NCBI GenBank assembly: GCA_910578115.1
Contig: CAJTPO010000016.1
Coordinates: 1 to 64,000 of the forward strand
Direction: 5' to 3'
Length of the DNA: 64,000 nucleotides
Origin: an uncultured Lachnospiraceae bacterium
Lineage (GTDB): Bacteria; Bacillota; Clostridia; Lachnospirales; Lachnospiraceae
The notes under the pieces are model-generated. The model saw only the letters and a list, made by a program, of their open reading frames with translations. It searched no databases and was not told the DNA's origin. This document shows positions 51,688-60,438 of this stretch, one piece after another. The translations under genes were made by a program, and so were the position numbers. The stretch's first letter is position 1; each line of letters opens with the position of its first letter.

Positions 51688-52608
51688 TTAAGGCCGTATA
51701 TAATGTTCATACAGATAGTCCTGCATGTTCACATATTCCTGCACCCGGTTATAATTATCCAGCACTGCCGGCAGCATCGCCTCATACCGCTCCCGCGTAC
51801 ACTCTTTGATCTTCTGTCTCGCCTCTTCCAAATCCGGCCCGCTCAGGAGGATCATCCCGTCCCCATTAAAAAAGTCCGTGATCCTGCGCGCACCCAGATA
51901 CACCGGTATCGTCTGCGCCGCCAGACAGCTTGTCAGCCGCTCGGAAAAATAGTAATCCGATACGTCATTCTCGATGATCAGTGAAAACCGATACTGATCC
52001 AATGTCTCGTCCACGCTCTCCACATACCTGCCGCCGTCGAACTTCCCGAATGTATCCGCCAGCGCTTCCCGTTTACACATCCTGGCCAGCTCCAGCCGGA
52101 ACCTGTGCAGCTCACACATGATTTTGTCAGAAGACAGGATCGACAGATCCCTGTCTTTTGCCGCCGAAAGACCTTCCCGCATCTCCCGGTTCCAGATGCC
52201 CGCCGCAACCGGATAGAATCTCGCATTCTCAATCTCGTTTAGAATTCGATCGTCGTACGTGAAAATATATTTAAATTCCCTCTCCAGTCCTCTATGCCTG
52301 CGAAACACCTCATAGTCTTTTGGCACAATGGTACGCGACTCCGTCAGCATCCCGTATTTTACCCGCGGCTTTCCCAGTGTCTTCGTCATCACCTCCGGCC
52401 CGTAGAAATGTGTATCCAGCCCGTAATTATACCGGTCCCAGAAAAAATACTTCCCCTCATGCCCAAAAGGAGCATGCTGCGAGTGCCTGTTTTTAATAAA
52501 ATAGGTCTCTAAAAGCTGCCCCTTCGCATTATAGATCCGCGGCATCGTGCCGTCAATCTCATATTCTCTGGCAAACAAAAGCCGATGCCTTCCCAATTTT
52601 AATTCCAT
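51688..52608 (-). CDS. GT10 family (alpha-1,3-fucosyltransferase-like) enzyme
   Basis: A 306-residue protein whose C-terminal part has the GT10 donor-binding motif (LIIENDVSDYYFSERLTSCL, then IPVYLGA, about 210-240). Typical members use GDP-fucose. No GDP-fucose synthesis gene is in the window, so the donor may come from elsewhere or differ. The start at 52608 overlaps nothing and lies 1 bp from the epimerase stop. A longer open frame upstream would run inside the epimerase gene and is rejected. Confidence 0.7.
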   Translation of the reverse strand: MELKLGRHRLLFAREYEIDGTMPRIYNAKGQLLETYFIKNRHSQHAPFGHEGKYFFWDRYNYGLDTHFYGPEVMTKTLGKPRVKYGMLTESRTIVPKDYEVFRRHRGLEREFKYIFTYDDRILNEIENARFYPVAAGIWNREMREGLSAAKDRDLSILSSDKIMCELHRFRLELARMCKREALADTFGKFDGGRYVESVDETLDQYRFSLIIENDVSDYYFSERLTSCLAAQTIPVYLGARRITDFFNGDGMILLSGPDLEEARQKIKECTRERYEAMLPAVLDNYNRVQEYVNMQDYLYEHYIRP

Positions 52609-52609
52609 A

Positions 52610-53587
52610 CTATCCCAAATACTCCTTATACCAGTCGATGGCCAGTCCGATCCCCTTTTCAAAATCGAATTCCGGATCATACCCCAGAAGCTCCTTCGCC
52701 TTGCTGATATCCGCATTGGAATCCCGCACATCTCCCCTGCGGGGCGGTCCGAAATTTGGCTTAACATCCTTCCCCAGCGCCTCACAGAGATGCTTATAGA
52801 TATCGATCAGGAAAAGTCTGCCGCCTGCCCCGATATTGAACGCCTGTCCGGCCGCCTCACCGGAAGCCCTGCACGCCCGGAGATTGGCCTCGATCACATT
52901 GTCAATATAGGTAAAGTCTCTGGACTGCATCCCGTCCCCGTTGATCGTGGGCACTTCCCCGTGCAGCAGCTGCCTGATAAATTTCGGGATTACCGCCGCA
53001 TACATGCCGTCAGGATCCTGCCTGCGCCCGAACACATTAAAGTACCGCAGGCCATAAGTATCCAGACCATACAATTCCTTATACAGACGCCCATACTCTT
53101 CATCCACCTTCTTGGTCAATGCATAGGGAGACAGCACCTTCCCTTCTCCCCCTTCCTTCTTGGGCAGTTCCGTTGAATCGCCGTAGACCGAAGAACTGGA
53201 GGCATACACAAACTTTTTCACGCCGCATACTCTGGCCGCTTCCATCATATTCAGCGTTCCCCGTATGTTAATTTCCTCATACAAAAGCGGCATCTCAATG
53301 CTGCGCGGCACGCTGCCCCAGGCCGCCTGGTTAAGCACATAGTCCACGCCTTCCATCGCTTTCTTACAGGTATCCAGATCCCGGATATCCCCCTTTATAA
53401 AAGTAAAACGCTCATTCCCTGTCAGCGGTTCAATATTCTCATATTTACCTGTCGACAAATCGTCCAGACAGCGCACCGTATAGCCCATATCGATCAGCGC
53501 CTCACAGAGATTGGAACCGATAAAGCCGGCGCCGCCGCCTACCAGGAACACACTGTTTTCATCAAACGTAATATCACGATAACCCAT
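52610..53587 (-). CDS. UDP-hexose/HexNAc 4-epimerase (WbpP/TviC-like)
   Basis: A 325-residue SDR enzyme. NAD-binding GGAGFIGSN, catalytic SSSSVYG and YALTK. The segment AAWGSVPRSIE matches the WbpP/TviC group, which epimerises UDP-GlcNAc(A) at C4. With the dehydrogenase at 55054 it should give UDP-GalNAcA. Upstream leader carries the CGCTTCGGAACGGAGG motif. Confidence 0.82.
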   Translation of the reverse strand: MGYRDITFDENSVFLVGGGAGFIGSNLCEALIDMGYTVRCLDDLSTGKYENIEPLTGNERFTFIKGDIRDLDTCKKAMEGVDYVLNQAAWGSVPRSIEMPLLYEEINIRGTLNMMEAARVCGVKKFVYASSSSVYGDSTELPKKEGGEGKVLSPYALTKKVDEEYGRLYKELYGLDTYGLRYFNVFGRRQDPDGMYAAVIPKFIRQLLHGEVPTINGDGMQSRDFTYIDNVIEANLRACRASGEAAGQAFNIGAGGRLFLIDIYKHLCEALGKDVKPNFGPPRRGDVRDSNADISKAKELLGYDPEFDFEKGIGLAIDWYKEYLG

Positions 53588-53622
53588 TTTTTACCTCCGT
53601 TCCGAAGCGAATTTATTCAACC

Positions 53623-55023
53623 TTACCCTCTTTTCTTTCTAAACATCCACATTCCCATATCATCCCGCAGCCATTCTCTGATCAGCAGAAATCCCGCCGT
53701 ATAGAAAAAGGAAAATCCATAGATCATATAACGCGAAAGGCACATGATCGTCAGCGACGTAGCGCAGACATTCGCCACAATAAACAGGATCGCAATCCCC
53801 ATAGCGCAGGCGGCGTCACTTTTTCCAAGGCGTTTTGTCTGCCAGAGCGCAAGCCCCGCCGCACCCACATAGAACAGAAGCGCCACCCAGTTGATCAGCG
53901 GATGCACCACCGCCACACTCCGGATAAATCCATAAGTGCACAGCAGAATATAATCATAAAGCCATTGTCCAAAACATGCCGGCAGCAGCTTCTTAAGCAT
54001 CCTGCCCGCCATCTCATCCGACATACGGCTCTGCTGGTAGTAATCAACCTTACCCAGCCCAAAATAATATACCGACAGATCAGACTCCAACACCTGGAAT
54101 TTCAACAGATCATGATATGCTTCCAGATGCTCGGCCCGCTCCCTGAAAGTATTACCGCCATATTTATAATTCGCTCCAAGCGCATCCGCCTCCTCATAAA
54201 AGCGCTCAAAAAACTCCCGCTCCAGACTGCCGTCTTCAAATACACTGCCGTCCTCCCTGTCACAGGCATAGATCACGTTGGTCAGCGTGTTGACCTGACC
54301 ATAGGTGTTTCCCATAAAATATCCCGTAACCGCATAATTATACACATGCACCGTCAGACTGCGCAGACCAAACACCAGGATCACTGCAATGACCGGATAT
54401 ACCAACCGCCAGCTCCGTCCTGCTGTCTTTCCCGATGACAGCATCTGTACTGCATTCCGCACAAACATCACTACCATCCACACCAGGATCGTCGTCATCA
54501 TCTGCCCTCTGGTCATCGACAGCAGAAATGCAAACATCAGGCTATATACGCTGTCTCTTCGTCTGTGCTCGAACAACATCCGCAGCAGAAAATACAGAAA
54601 AAACTGAAACAGCGGAATACACAGCGCCTCGCTCATCACCGAATTTTCCAGAAAAATATGCAGCGCCGACACATATCTCGTCATCAAATGCGGCACTATC
54701 TGCAGCAGGACTACGATCATCTCCTCCCAAAAATGAAGTCCATAATGCTCCCTTATATATTCGGAAAGCACCCAGATCCCCACTGCCGTCAATATATTCT
54801 GCGCTGCAGCCACCACGATCAGATACCCATCACCGGCCACACTCCGGAAAAAAGCAAGAAACAGAGGATAGAGCGGTTCCCTGTGTATATGCATGGCAAT
54901 ATACTGCTCGGAATCATTATAGACTCCGACGCCCCAGGCCCAAAGCATTCCCAGGAAAAATAACAGCAGGCCTCCCAAAATACACCATGATCCGATCCGT
55001 CTCTTCTTCAAGTTAATATCCAT
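53623..55023 (-). CDS. Polytopic membrane protein, GT-C-like
   Basis: A 466-residue protein with about ten helices. An acidic first loop (YNDSEQYIAM, then HREPLYPLFLAF) is typical of GT-C mannosyltransferase-like proteins. No named family recognised. The start is uncertain: the ATG at 55023 has AAAGGA almost touching it, and a TTG seven codons earlier has no site. Confidence 0.6.
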   Translation of the reverse strand: MDINLKKRRIGSWCILGGLLLFFLGMLWAWGVGVYNDSEQYIAMHIHREPLYPLFLAFFRSVAGDGYLIVVAAAQNILTAVGIWVLSEYIREHYGLHFWEEMIVVLLQIVPHLMTRYVSALHIFLENSVMSEALCIPLFQFFLYFLLRMLFEHRRRDSVYSLMFAFLLSMTRGQMMTTILVWMVVMFVRNAVQMLSSGKTAGRSWRLVYPVIAVILVFGLRSLTVHVYNYAVTGYFMGNTYGQVNTLTNVIYACDREDGSVFEDGSLEREFFERFYEEADALGANYKYGGNTFRERAEHLEAYHDLLKFQVLESDLSVYYFGLGKVDYYQQSRMSDEMAGRMLKKLLPACFGQWLYDYILLCTYGFIRSVAVVHPLINWVALLFYVGAAGLALWQTKRLGKSDAACAMGIAILFIVANVCATSLTIMCLSRYMIYGFSFFYTAGFLLIREWLRDDMGMWMFRKKRG

Positions 55024-55053
55024 TCCTTTCGTTTCGCTCAACACACAAAACGC

Positions 55054-56370
55054 TTACAATCTCCAGTACAGATAATCTTCTGTCAGATAATCCTGCCTGT
55101 CAAGCAGTCCCTTAATATCCAATAATACTTTCCGCCGGTGCGCAGCATGATAGAATGCGTCTATCTGAGGCCGTCCCAGTTTCAGGAATTCGTCGTGAGC
55201 CACCGCTATAACCACGGCATCCATATCGCGAACATCCTCCATTGTCTGGAAAGAGATGCCATACAGACGCTTTGCCTCCTCCGCATCCGCTGCCGGATCA
55301 ACCACAACGGGAACTATGCCAAACTCTCCCAGCTCCTTATAGATATCGATCACCTTTGTATTTCTCGTATCCGGGCAGTTCTCCTTAAAGGTAAACCCTA
55401 AGATCGCCACCCGTGCATGCCTGACCGGAATGCTCACTTTGATCAGACTCTTTACCAGGCTCTCCGCCACATATTTACCCATGTCGTCATTGATACGGCG
55501 TCCTGACAATATGATCTTGGAATGGTAGCCCAGTTCCTCCGCCTTATAAGTCAGGTAATAAGGATCTACCCCGATACAGTGTCCTCCCACAAGTCCGGGC
55601 ATAAATTTCAGGAAATTCCATTTGGTGCCTGCAGCCTCCAGCACCGCCTTCGTATCGATGCCCATCTTATGGAAGATCATGGAAAGCTCGTTCATAAAGG
55701 CAATATTGATATCCCGCTGGCTGTTCTCGATCACCTTAGCCGCCTCCGCCACCTTAATGGACTCTGCGCGGTACACACCGGCCTCCACTACCAGCTCGTA
55801 TACTTTAGCCACCGTATCCAGCGTCTCTTCATCCATACCGGATACGATCTTCGTGATCGTCTCCAGCCTGTGCACCTTATCACCGGGATTGATGCGCTCC
55901 GGAGAATAACCGATCCTGAAATCAACTCCACAGGTAAGTCCCGATTCCTTCTCCAGAATCGGAACACAGATTTCCTCCGTCACACCCGGATAAACCGTAG
56001 ACTCAAACACGACAACAGAACCCTTCGTCAGATTCTGTCCCAGAATCCGGCTTGCTCCTTCCACCGGTGTCAGATCCGGCGTATGGTCGCGGTTGACCGG
56101 AGTAGGCACTGCCACGATATGGAATTTCGCTTCCCGCAGCTTCTGCGCATCCGCCGTGAATTCCACCGTCGTACCTTTGATCACTTCGTCACCCACCTCG
56201 TTGGTCGGATCGATACCGTCCTTATACATCTGGATCTTCTTCTCATTCAGATCAAACCCGATCACTTTGATCTTCCTTGCAAAGGCTACCGCAATCGGCA
56301 TCCCCACATACCCCAGTCCTATCAGGGAAAGTTTCTCTTCCCCCTTTACTATCTTCTCATACAGGCTCAT
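55054..56370 (-). CDS. Nucleotide-sugar dehydrogenase (WbpO/TviB-like)
   Basis: A 438-residue UDP-glucose/GDP-mannose dehydrogenase family enzyme. NAD site GLGYVGMP (18-25), catalytic Cys265 in GGHCIGVDPYY, C-terminal SGRRINDDM domain-interface segment. The resemblance is to UDP-HexNAc 6-dehydrogenases rather than UDP-glucose ones. Together with the epimerase at 52610 it should make UDP-GalNAcA. Confidence 0.85.
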   Translation of the reverse strand: MSLYEKIVKGEEKLSLIGLGYVGMPIAVAFARKIKVIGFDLNEKKIQMYKDGIDPTNEVGDEVIKGTTVEFTADAQKLREAKFHIVAVPTPVNRDHTPDLTPVEGASRILGQNLTKGSVVVFESTVYPGVTEEICVPILEKESGLTCGVDFRIGYSPERINPGDKVHRLETITKIVSGMDEETLDTVAKVYELVVEAGVYRAESIKVAEAAKVIENSQRDINIAFMNELSMIFHKMGIDTKAVLEAAGTKWNFLKFMPGLVGGHCIGVDPYYLTYKAEELGYHSKIILSGRRINDDMGKYVAESLVKSLIKVSIPVRHARVAILGFTFKENCPDTRNTKVIDIYKELGEFGIVPVVVDPAADAEEAKRLYGISFQTMEDVRDMDAVVIAVAHDEFLKLGRPQIDAFYHAAHRRKVLLDIKGLLDRQDYLTEDYLYWRL

Positions 56371-56475
56371 TCTTATACCACTCCTTTTCCATATTCTCTA
56401 TCGTATCCGGAGAAAGGGCCCGGAAGAAGTCCACCTCGAACCACTTTCCTGCCCGCACTCCTGCTGCATTCCCGC

Positions 56476-57561
56476 TCACTCTCCCAGGATTTGGCCCACC
56501 TCGTCCATATACTCTCCGGTTACCAGTCTCCTGTCAAATTCCTTCTCCATCTTCTCCCGTCCTCTGCGGCCCATGGCCGCGCGCTCCTCCACAGACAATG
56601 CAAGAAACTTCTCCATCGCCCGGATCAGCTCCTGCCCGTGCCCCGGCGTAAACCCGAATCCGGTCCGGCCTTCCTCGAACGCTTCCAGACAACCGCTGAT
56701 ATTGGATGCTATCACCGGTCTGCCCGTAGCCGCTCCCTCGATCAGCGCATTGGACATCCCCTCATGAAAAGAAGCAACCACGATCGCACTGGCCGCCGCC
56801 AGGTACGGATGCACCTCCGTGTGAAATCCGATCTGCCGTACCACACCCTGCTGCTCCAGTGCATTCAACAGGTCCTGATAGTCCTCGTCACAGTACCCCA
56901 GGATATCGAAGAAGACACGATCGCTATGTAACGCCTTCGCCGCCTCGATATATTCCAAAATTCCCCGTTCCTTCATCACTCTGCCCACGAAGAGAAAATG
57001 CGTCTCCTCTCCGGCCGGATATTCCTCATAGTGATGCCGCTCCAGATTTACACCGGATCCCATCACCATACGTGTTCTGCCTGCCGTAATGCCATACCCC
57101 TGGAAAATACTGCGATTTTCCTCATTCTGAAAGAAAACGCACTTCGCCTTCCTCATACCCGTCCGGTACAACGTGATCACCAGCCGCAGGAAGACCCCTT
57201 TCCGGTCAAAAGCGCCGCCCAGACCCGTTATCGTTGTAATATAGGGAATCCTTCGCATCCCGGCCGCCAGCCCGCCGTAGATATTCGGTTTGATCGTATA
57301 GGTCACCACCAGATCCGGCTTGATCTCGCGCATCATCCGGCTGTACGTACGATACAATTTCAGATCTTCCAGCGGATTCACTCCTCTGCGGTTGATCGCC
57401 GTCTTAATAATCCGGCATCCCTCCGCCGCCAGTTCCTTCTCTTTCACATCATCCGGCATACTCACATAGACCTGATACTTCGCCAGCAACGCCTGCACGA
57501 ATTCGTTCCGAAAATCATACAATCCTCCGGAAGAGTTGATTAAAATCAATACTTTTTTCAT
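56476..57561 (-). CDS. GT4 glycosyltransferase (PglA-like)
   Basis: A 361-residue GT-B enzyme. The KPNIYGGLA and TITGLGGAF segments match PglA, which adds GalNAc to lipid-linked bacillosamine. E-x7-E motif EGMSNALIEG. It follows the ATP-grasp gene with overlapping stop/start (TGATG). This fits second-sugar addition after the PglC-like step. Confidence 0.85.
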   Translation of the reverse strand: MKKVLILINSSGGLYDFRNEFVQALLAKYQVYVSMPDDVKEKELAAEGCRIIKTAINRRGVNPLEDLKLYRTYSRMMREIKPDLVVTYTIKPNIYGGLAAGMRRIPYITTITGLGGAFDRKGVFLRLVITLYRTGMRKAKCVFFQNEENRSIFQGYGITAGRTRMVMGSGVNLERHHYEEYPAGEETHFLFVGRVMKERGILEYIEAAKALHSDRVFFDILGYCDEDYQDLLNALEQQGVVRQIGFHTEVHPYLAAASAIVVASFHEGMSNALIEGAATGRPVIASNISGCLEAFEEGRTGFGFTPGHGQELIRAMEKFLALSVEERAAMGRRGREKMEKEFDRRLVTGEYMDEVGQILGE

Positions 57562-58544
57562 CAGGGCACAATCTCCACTCCGTTCATATCACGAACCGCA
57601 ATCTCATTATACTTCATCATACATATATTTTCCGCATAATTTCCGATATCCACCTCATTCTCCTGCCCCGCCAGATTACGGATCACCGCCGCAGGCATAT
57701 TCACGCCGCAGGCGTAGGCATGAGGATAACCGCCGCCAAACCGCGGATTCACCTCGGAAATATAGAAACATCCGTCTATCTCAAAAATATCAATATCGAT
57801 CATGCCGCGGAATCCACATTCTTCCACGAAATTTCGAATCATGGTAAATAACTTTTCATTTTTAATGGAAACGGATTTGTCCGTCTCTCCCGCCCGCATC
57901 TTAATCTTCTTTTTGACAAAGATGGAAGTGCACCTGCCGCTTATCATATCGATGTACACATCCGCTCCGTACTCCTGTCCGTCCATGTACTCCTGGATCA
58001 TCAGATCGTCATCCAGCGTAAACAGAAGATCCGTCTCTTCCCTGCTGTTCACCTTGTTGATATTGATGCTGGCGCTTCCCCTGACCGGCTTGATGAAAAC
58101 CGGATACGAAATCTCCCCTTCTTCAACCGCCCTGTAGAAAGCTTCCTTATCTACAAAACATCTGCCCGTCGGGATCTGCATCCGGCACAGCATCTGGTAC
58201 ATCCGAAACTTGTCCAGGCAGGTTTCCGTCAGTTCATAGTCCGATACGATCGGCACCGTGCCGACTGCCAGAAATCTCTCCCTCTCCTTCGCCAGAAGAC
58301 TCAGTTCCGGATCGATCAGTGAAAATACACCGTCTATCTGCTCCTCTCTGCAGATTTCCAGAATGCGGTCCAGATACCCAGGAGCCGTGATCCGCGGCAC
58401 CAGATAGAACCGGTCCGCATCATAGACCGCAGGAGCCAGATTGCTGCAGTCCGTTGCCACAACCTTTCCTTCCGCTCCCACTTCTTTCTTGAAATACTGT
58501 ACCACCTTATTTCTCGTTCCGGCACTCAATATCAATAGATTCAT
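57561..58544 (-). CDS. ATP-grasp carboxylate-amine ligase-like enzyme
   Basis: A 327-residue ATP-grasp protein. The N-terminal Rossmann-like preATP-grasp domain begins LLILSAGTRNKVV, and the ATP lobe has YPVFIKPVRGSAS and EYMDGQEYGADV. The metal-binding segment SEVNPRFGGGYPHA is complete. Such enzymes join a carboxylate to an amine using ATP. Next to a PLP enzyme it may couple an amino acid to a sugar or nucleotide sugar. I start at 58544; 58556 is possible. Confidence 0.75.
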   Translation of the reverse strand: MNLLILSAGTRNKVVQYFKKEVGAEGKVVATDCSNLAPAVYDADRFYLVPRITAPGYLDRILEICREEQIDGVFSLIDPELSLLAKERERFLAVGTVPIVSDYELTETCLDKFRMYQMLCRMQIPTGRCFVDKEAFYRAVEEGEISYPVFIKPVRGSASININKVNSREETDLLFTLDDDLMIQEYMDGQEYGADVYIDMISGRCTSIFVKKKIKMRAGETDKSVSIKNEKLFTMIRNFVEECGFRGMIDIDIFEIDGCFYISEVNPRFGGGYPHAYACGVNMPAAVIRNLAGQENEVDIGNYAENICMMKYNEIAVRDMNGVEIVP

Positions 58545-58581
58545 AACCAGATTCATTCCTTTCCTTCAAGGTTCTGCCATC

Positions 58582-59547
58582 TCATCCGTCTAACCTGCTT
58601 TCCTCCAGTCTGTCGAAGAAGATCGGGCAGCCTCCCGTATGAATAAATAAAATATTCCGGCCGCTTATCTTATTTTCCTGCAGATAGGCCAGCATGCCGT
58701 GAAACGCTTTCCCGACATAGGTAGTATCCATCGGAATCCCTTCCCGCTGCATCACGAAATCAATGGTTTCCGCAATCTCTTCCGTATAACTTCCATAGCC
58801 GCCGCTTCTGTAAGCGTCCGTAAAGACAAGCTGCTCCTCCTGATACAGCTGGGCAAAGCGTTCGCCCAGATACGTCCGGATACTGTCCTCTACAACGCTG
58901 CGGCCTCTCTGCGCTTCTCTGGCAATGCTGATTCCCACGATCTTCCTCTCCTGCTCTCCGGAAAGCAGCTGTCCGCACACCAGTCCGGCCTGCGTCGCAC
59001 CCGTGCCGGACGCATGGAAAATATAGTCAAAGTGTACGGAATGCTCCCGCTCATACGCCTCGATCTCCCGGTACCCCTTCACATAAGCTTCCACTCCCGG
59101 ATTCCCGTGACCGCCGCCCTCTATAAAGTAAGGCCGCTTTCCCTGCTCCCGATATGCCTGCTTCCTGTTCTCTATGGTCCCGGCCACTGCAGATACGGGG
59201 CATGTCTCGATCACCGCGCCAGACTTCTGCACCAGTCTGGTATTATTGTGCACCATCCCGTTCTCCTGCGGTGAGATAATGTGGCATCCCAGCCCCATGG
59301 ACGCCGCCATGTTGGCAATGATCCGGCAGTGGTTGGAGCTGTTGCTGCCATACGTCATCACAATATCGGTATCCGTTTTCATAATCTCACGATAAAATTC
59401 CGCCGCTTTCCTGGCTTTGTTGCCGCCAAAACTGAAAGGAATCATATCATCCCTTTTCATAAAAAGGCGATTTGGCCCGTAGCTGTCTGACAGCTCCTGT
59501 ACGCAGGTTCTCTCCAGTTCTCTCTCAAATAATGGTATCCGCCTCAC
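58582..59547 (-). CDS. PLP enzyme, D-cysteine desulfhydrase/ACC deaminase family
   Basis: A 322-residue fold-type II PLP enzyme. The PLP Lys44 sits in FGGNKARK, followed by TYGSNSSNHCR for phosphate/substrate binding. Relatives are D-cysteine desulfhydrase and ACC deaminase, but a glycan context suggests an amino-acid lyase, racemase or dehydratase supplying the ATP-grasp ligase. The GTG at 59547 has GGAGG 5 nt upstream and overlaps the PglC-like gene by 23 bp. The frame is open further but lacks a site. Confidence 0.7.
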   Translation of the reverse strand: MRRIPLFERELERTCVQELSDSYGPNRLFMKRDDMIPFSFGGNKARKAAEFYREIMKTDTDIVMTYGSNSSNHCRIIANMAASMGLGCHIISPQENGMVHNNTRLVQKSGAVIETCPVSAVAGTIENRKQAYREQGKRPYFIEGGGHGNPGVEAYVKGYREIEAYEREHSVHFDYIFHASGTGATQAGLVCGQLLSGEQERKIVGISIAREAQRGRSVVEDSIRTYLGERFAQLYQEEQLVFTDAYRSGGYGSYTEEIAETIDFVMQREGIPMDTTYVGKAFHGMLAYLQENKISGRNILFIHTGGCPIFFDRLEESRLDG

Positions 59548-60169
59548 ACTGCCCTCCACACTTCTTACGGTAAACGTCAAAATCTTCCACCGTCTGCTCA
59601 CTGCCGGACAAAGTCCCCGATCGCTTCAATACCTTTCCCACAGTCATCAGAATGATCCTGACGTCCATCCCGAAACTGCAGTGTTCCACATATTCCAGAT
59701 CATAGGCAAATCTGTCCTCCCATCCCAGCGCATTTCTGCCGTTCACCTGTGCCAGTCCGGTAAGACCCGGCCGCACATCATGCCGGTGCATCTCCTCATC
59801 CGTATACCAGGGCAGATAGCGCACCAGCAGGGGGCGGGGTCCAATAATGCTCATATCCCCTTTTAAAATATTCAGCAGTTCCGGCAGTTCATCCAGACTG
59901 GTGGAACGCAGCAGCCTGCCAAATTTCGTAAGCCGCTTCTCATCCGGAAGAAGCTCACCCTTTTCATCCCTCTTATCTGTCATCGTGCGAAACTTACACA
60001 ATGTGAAAATCTTCCCTTGCCTCCCCGGCCGTTCCTGTTTAAAGAAAATGGGGCTTCCCAGTTTCACCCGCACCAGAATGCAGAGTACAAGCAGGATCGG
60101 GCTGAGCACAATCAGTGCACACAGCGATAACAGAAAGTCCAGGCACCGCTTTATATAGTTTTTGTACAT
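59525..60169 (-). CDS. Undecaprenyl-phosphate sugar phosphotransferase (PglC-like)
   Basis: A 214-residue monotopic phosphoglycosyltransferase. One N-terminal reentrant helix (KRCLDFLLSLCALIVLSPIL), then FKQERPGRQGKIF and GLTGLAQVNGRN motifs. It moves sugar-1-phosphate from a UDP-sugar to the lipid carrier, the first membrane step. Short PglC-type length rather than WbaP-type. GGGGG precedes the ATG at 60169. Confidence 0.88.
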   Translation of the reverse strand: MYKNYIKRCLDFLLSLCALIVLSPILLVLCILVRVKLGSPIFFKQERPGRQGKIFTLCKFRTMTDKRDEKGELLPDEKRLTKFGRLLRSTSLDELPELLNILKGDMSIIGPRPLLVRYLPWYTDEEMHRHDVRPGLTGLAQVNGRNALGWEDRFAYDLEYVEHCSFGMDVRIILMTVGKVLKRSGTLSGSEQTVEDFDVYRKKCGGQCEADTII

Positions 60170-60187
60170 ATATACCCCCATTCCTGC

Positions 60188-60436
60188 TCAGCCTGAGAAT
60201 CTGGTATCCCGGTACAGAGCATAGAAATCCGTCTCCATATTATCCGCATACTTCGCATAAAATGCCCGGGCATCATCCAACGCCCTGTTATAAACCCTGT
60301 CTCCCAGAATCTCCTGGAAAAAATCCAGCACGCTGCCGGTTCCGATAATCCCCAGCTCCAGGTCATACTCCTCTTTAAAGAAATGCGCGATCTCGTCACA
60401 TACCTGACGTTTCTCCTTCTCGTCAAACAACTCCAT
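60188..60436 (-). CDS. DUF2164-like small protein
   Basis: An 82-residue protein matching the DUF2164 pattern: a helical N-terminus, YDLELGIIGTGSVLDFFQEIL, then VYNRALDDAR and an acidic end. The family has no known function. It lies 2 bp after the aminotransferase stop and 18 bp before the PglC-like gene, in the place where a PglD acetyltransferase or carrier protein might be expected. It has no phosphopantetheine Ser motif. Confidence 0.6.
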   Translation of the reverse strand: MELFDEKEKRQVCDEIAHFFKEEYDLELGIIGTGSVLDFFQEILGDRVYNRALDDARAFYAKYADNMETDFYALYRDTRFSG

Positions 60437-60438
60437 AC

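Noticed and set aside
51688..52785. Longer N-terminus for the GT10-like gene
   Set aside because: The extra 59 codons run inside the epimerase gene in another frame and read like a shadow. The ATG at 52608 lies just after that gene's stop.
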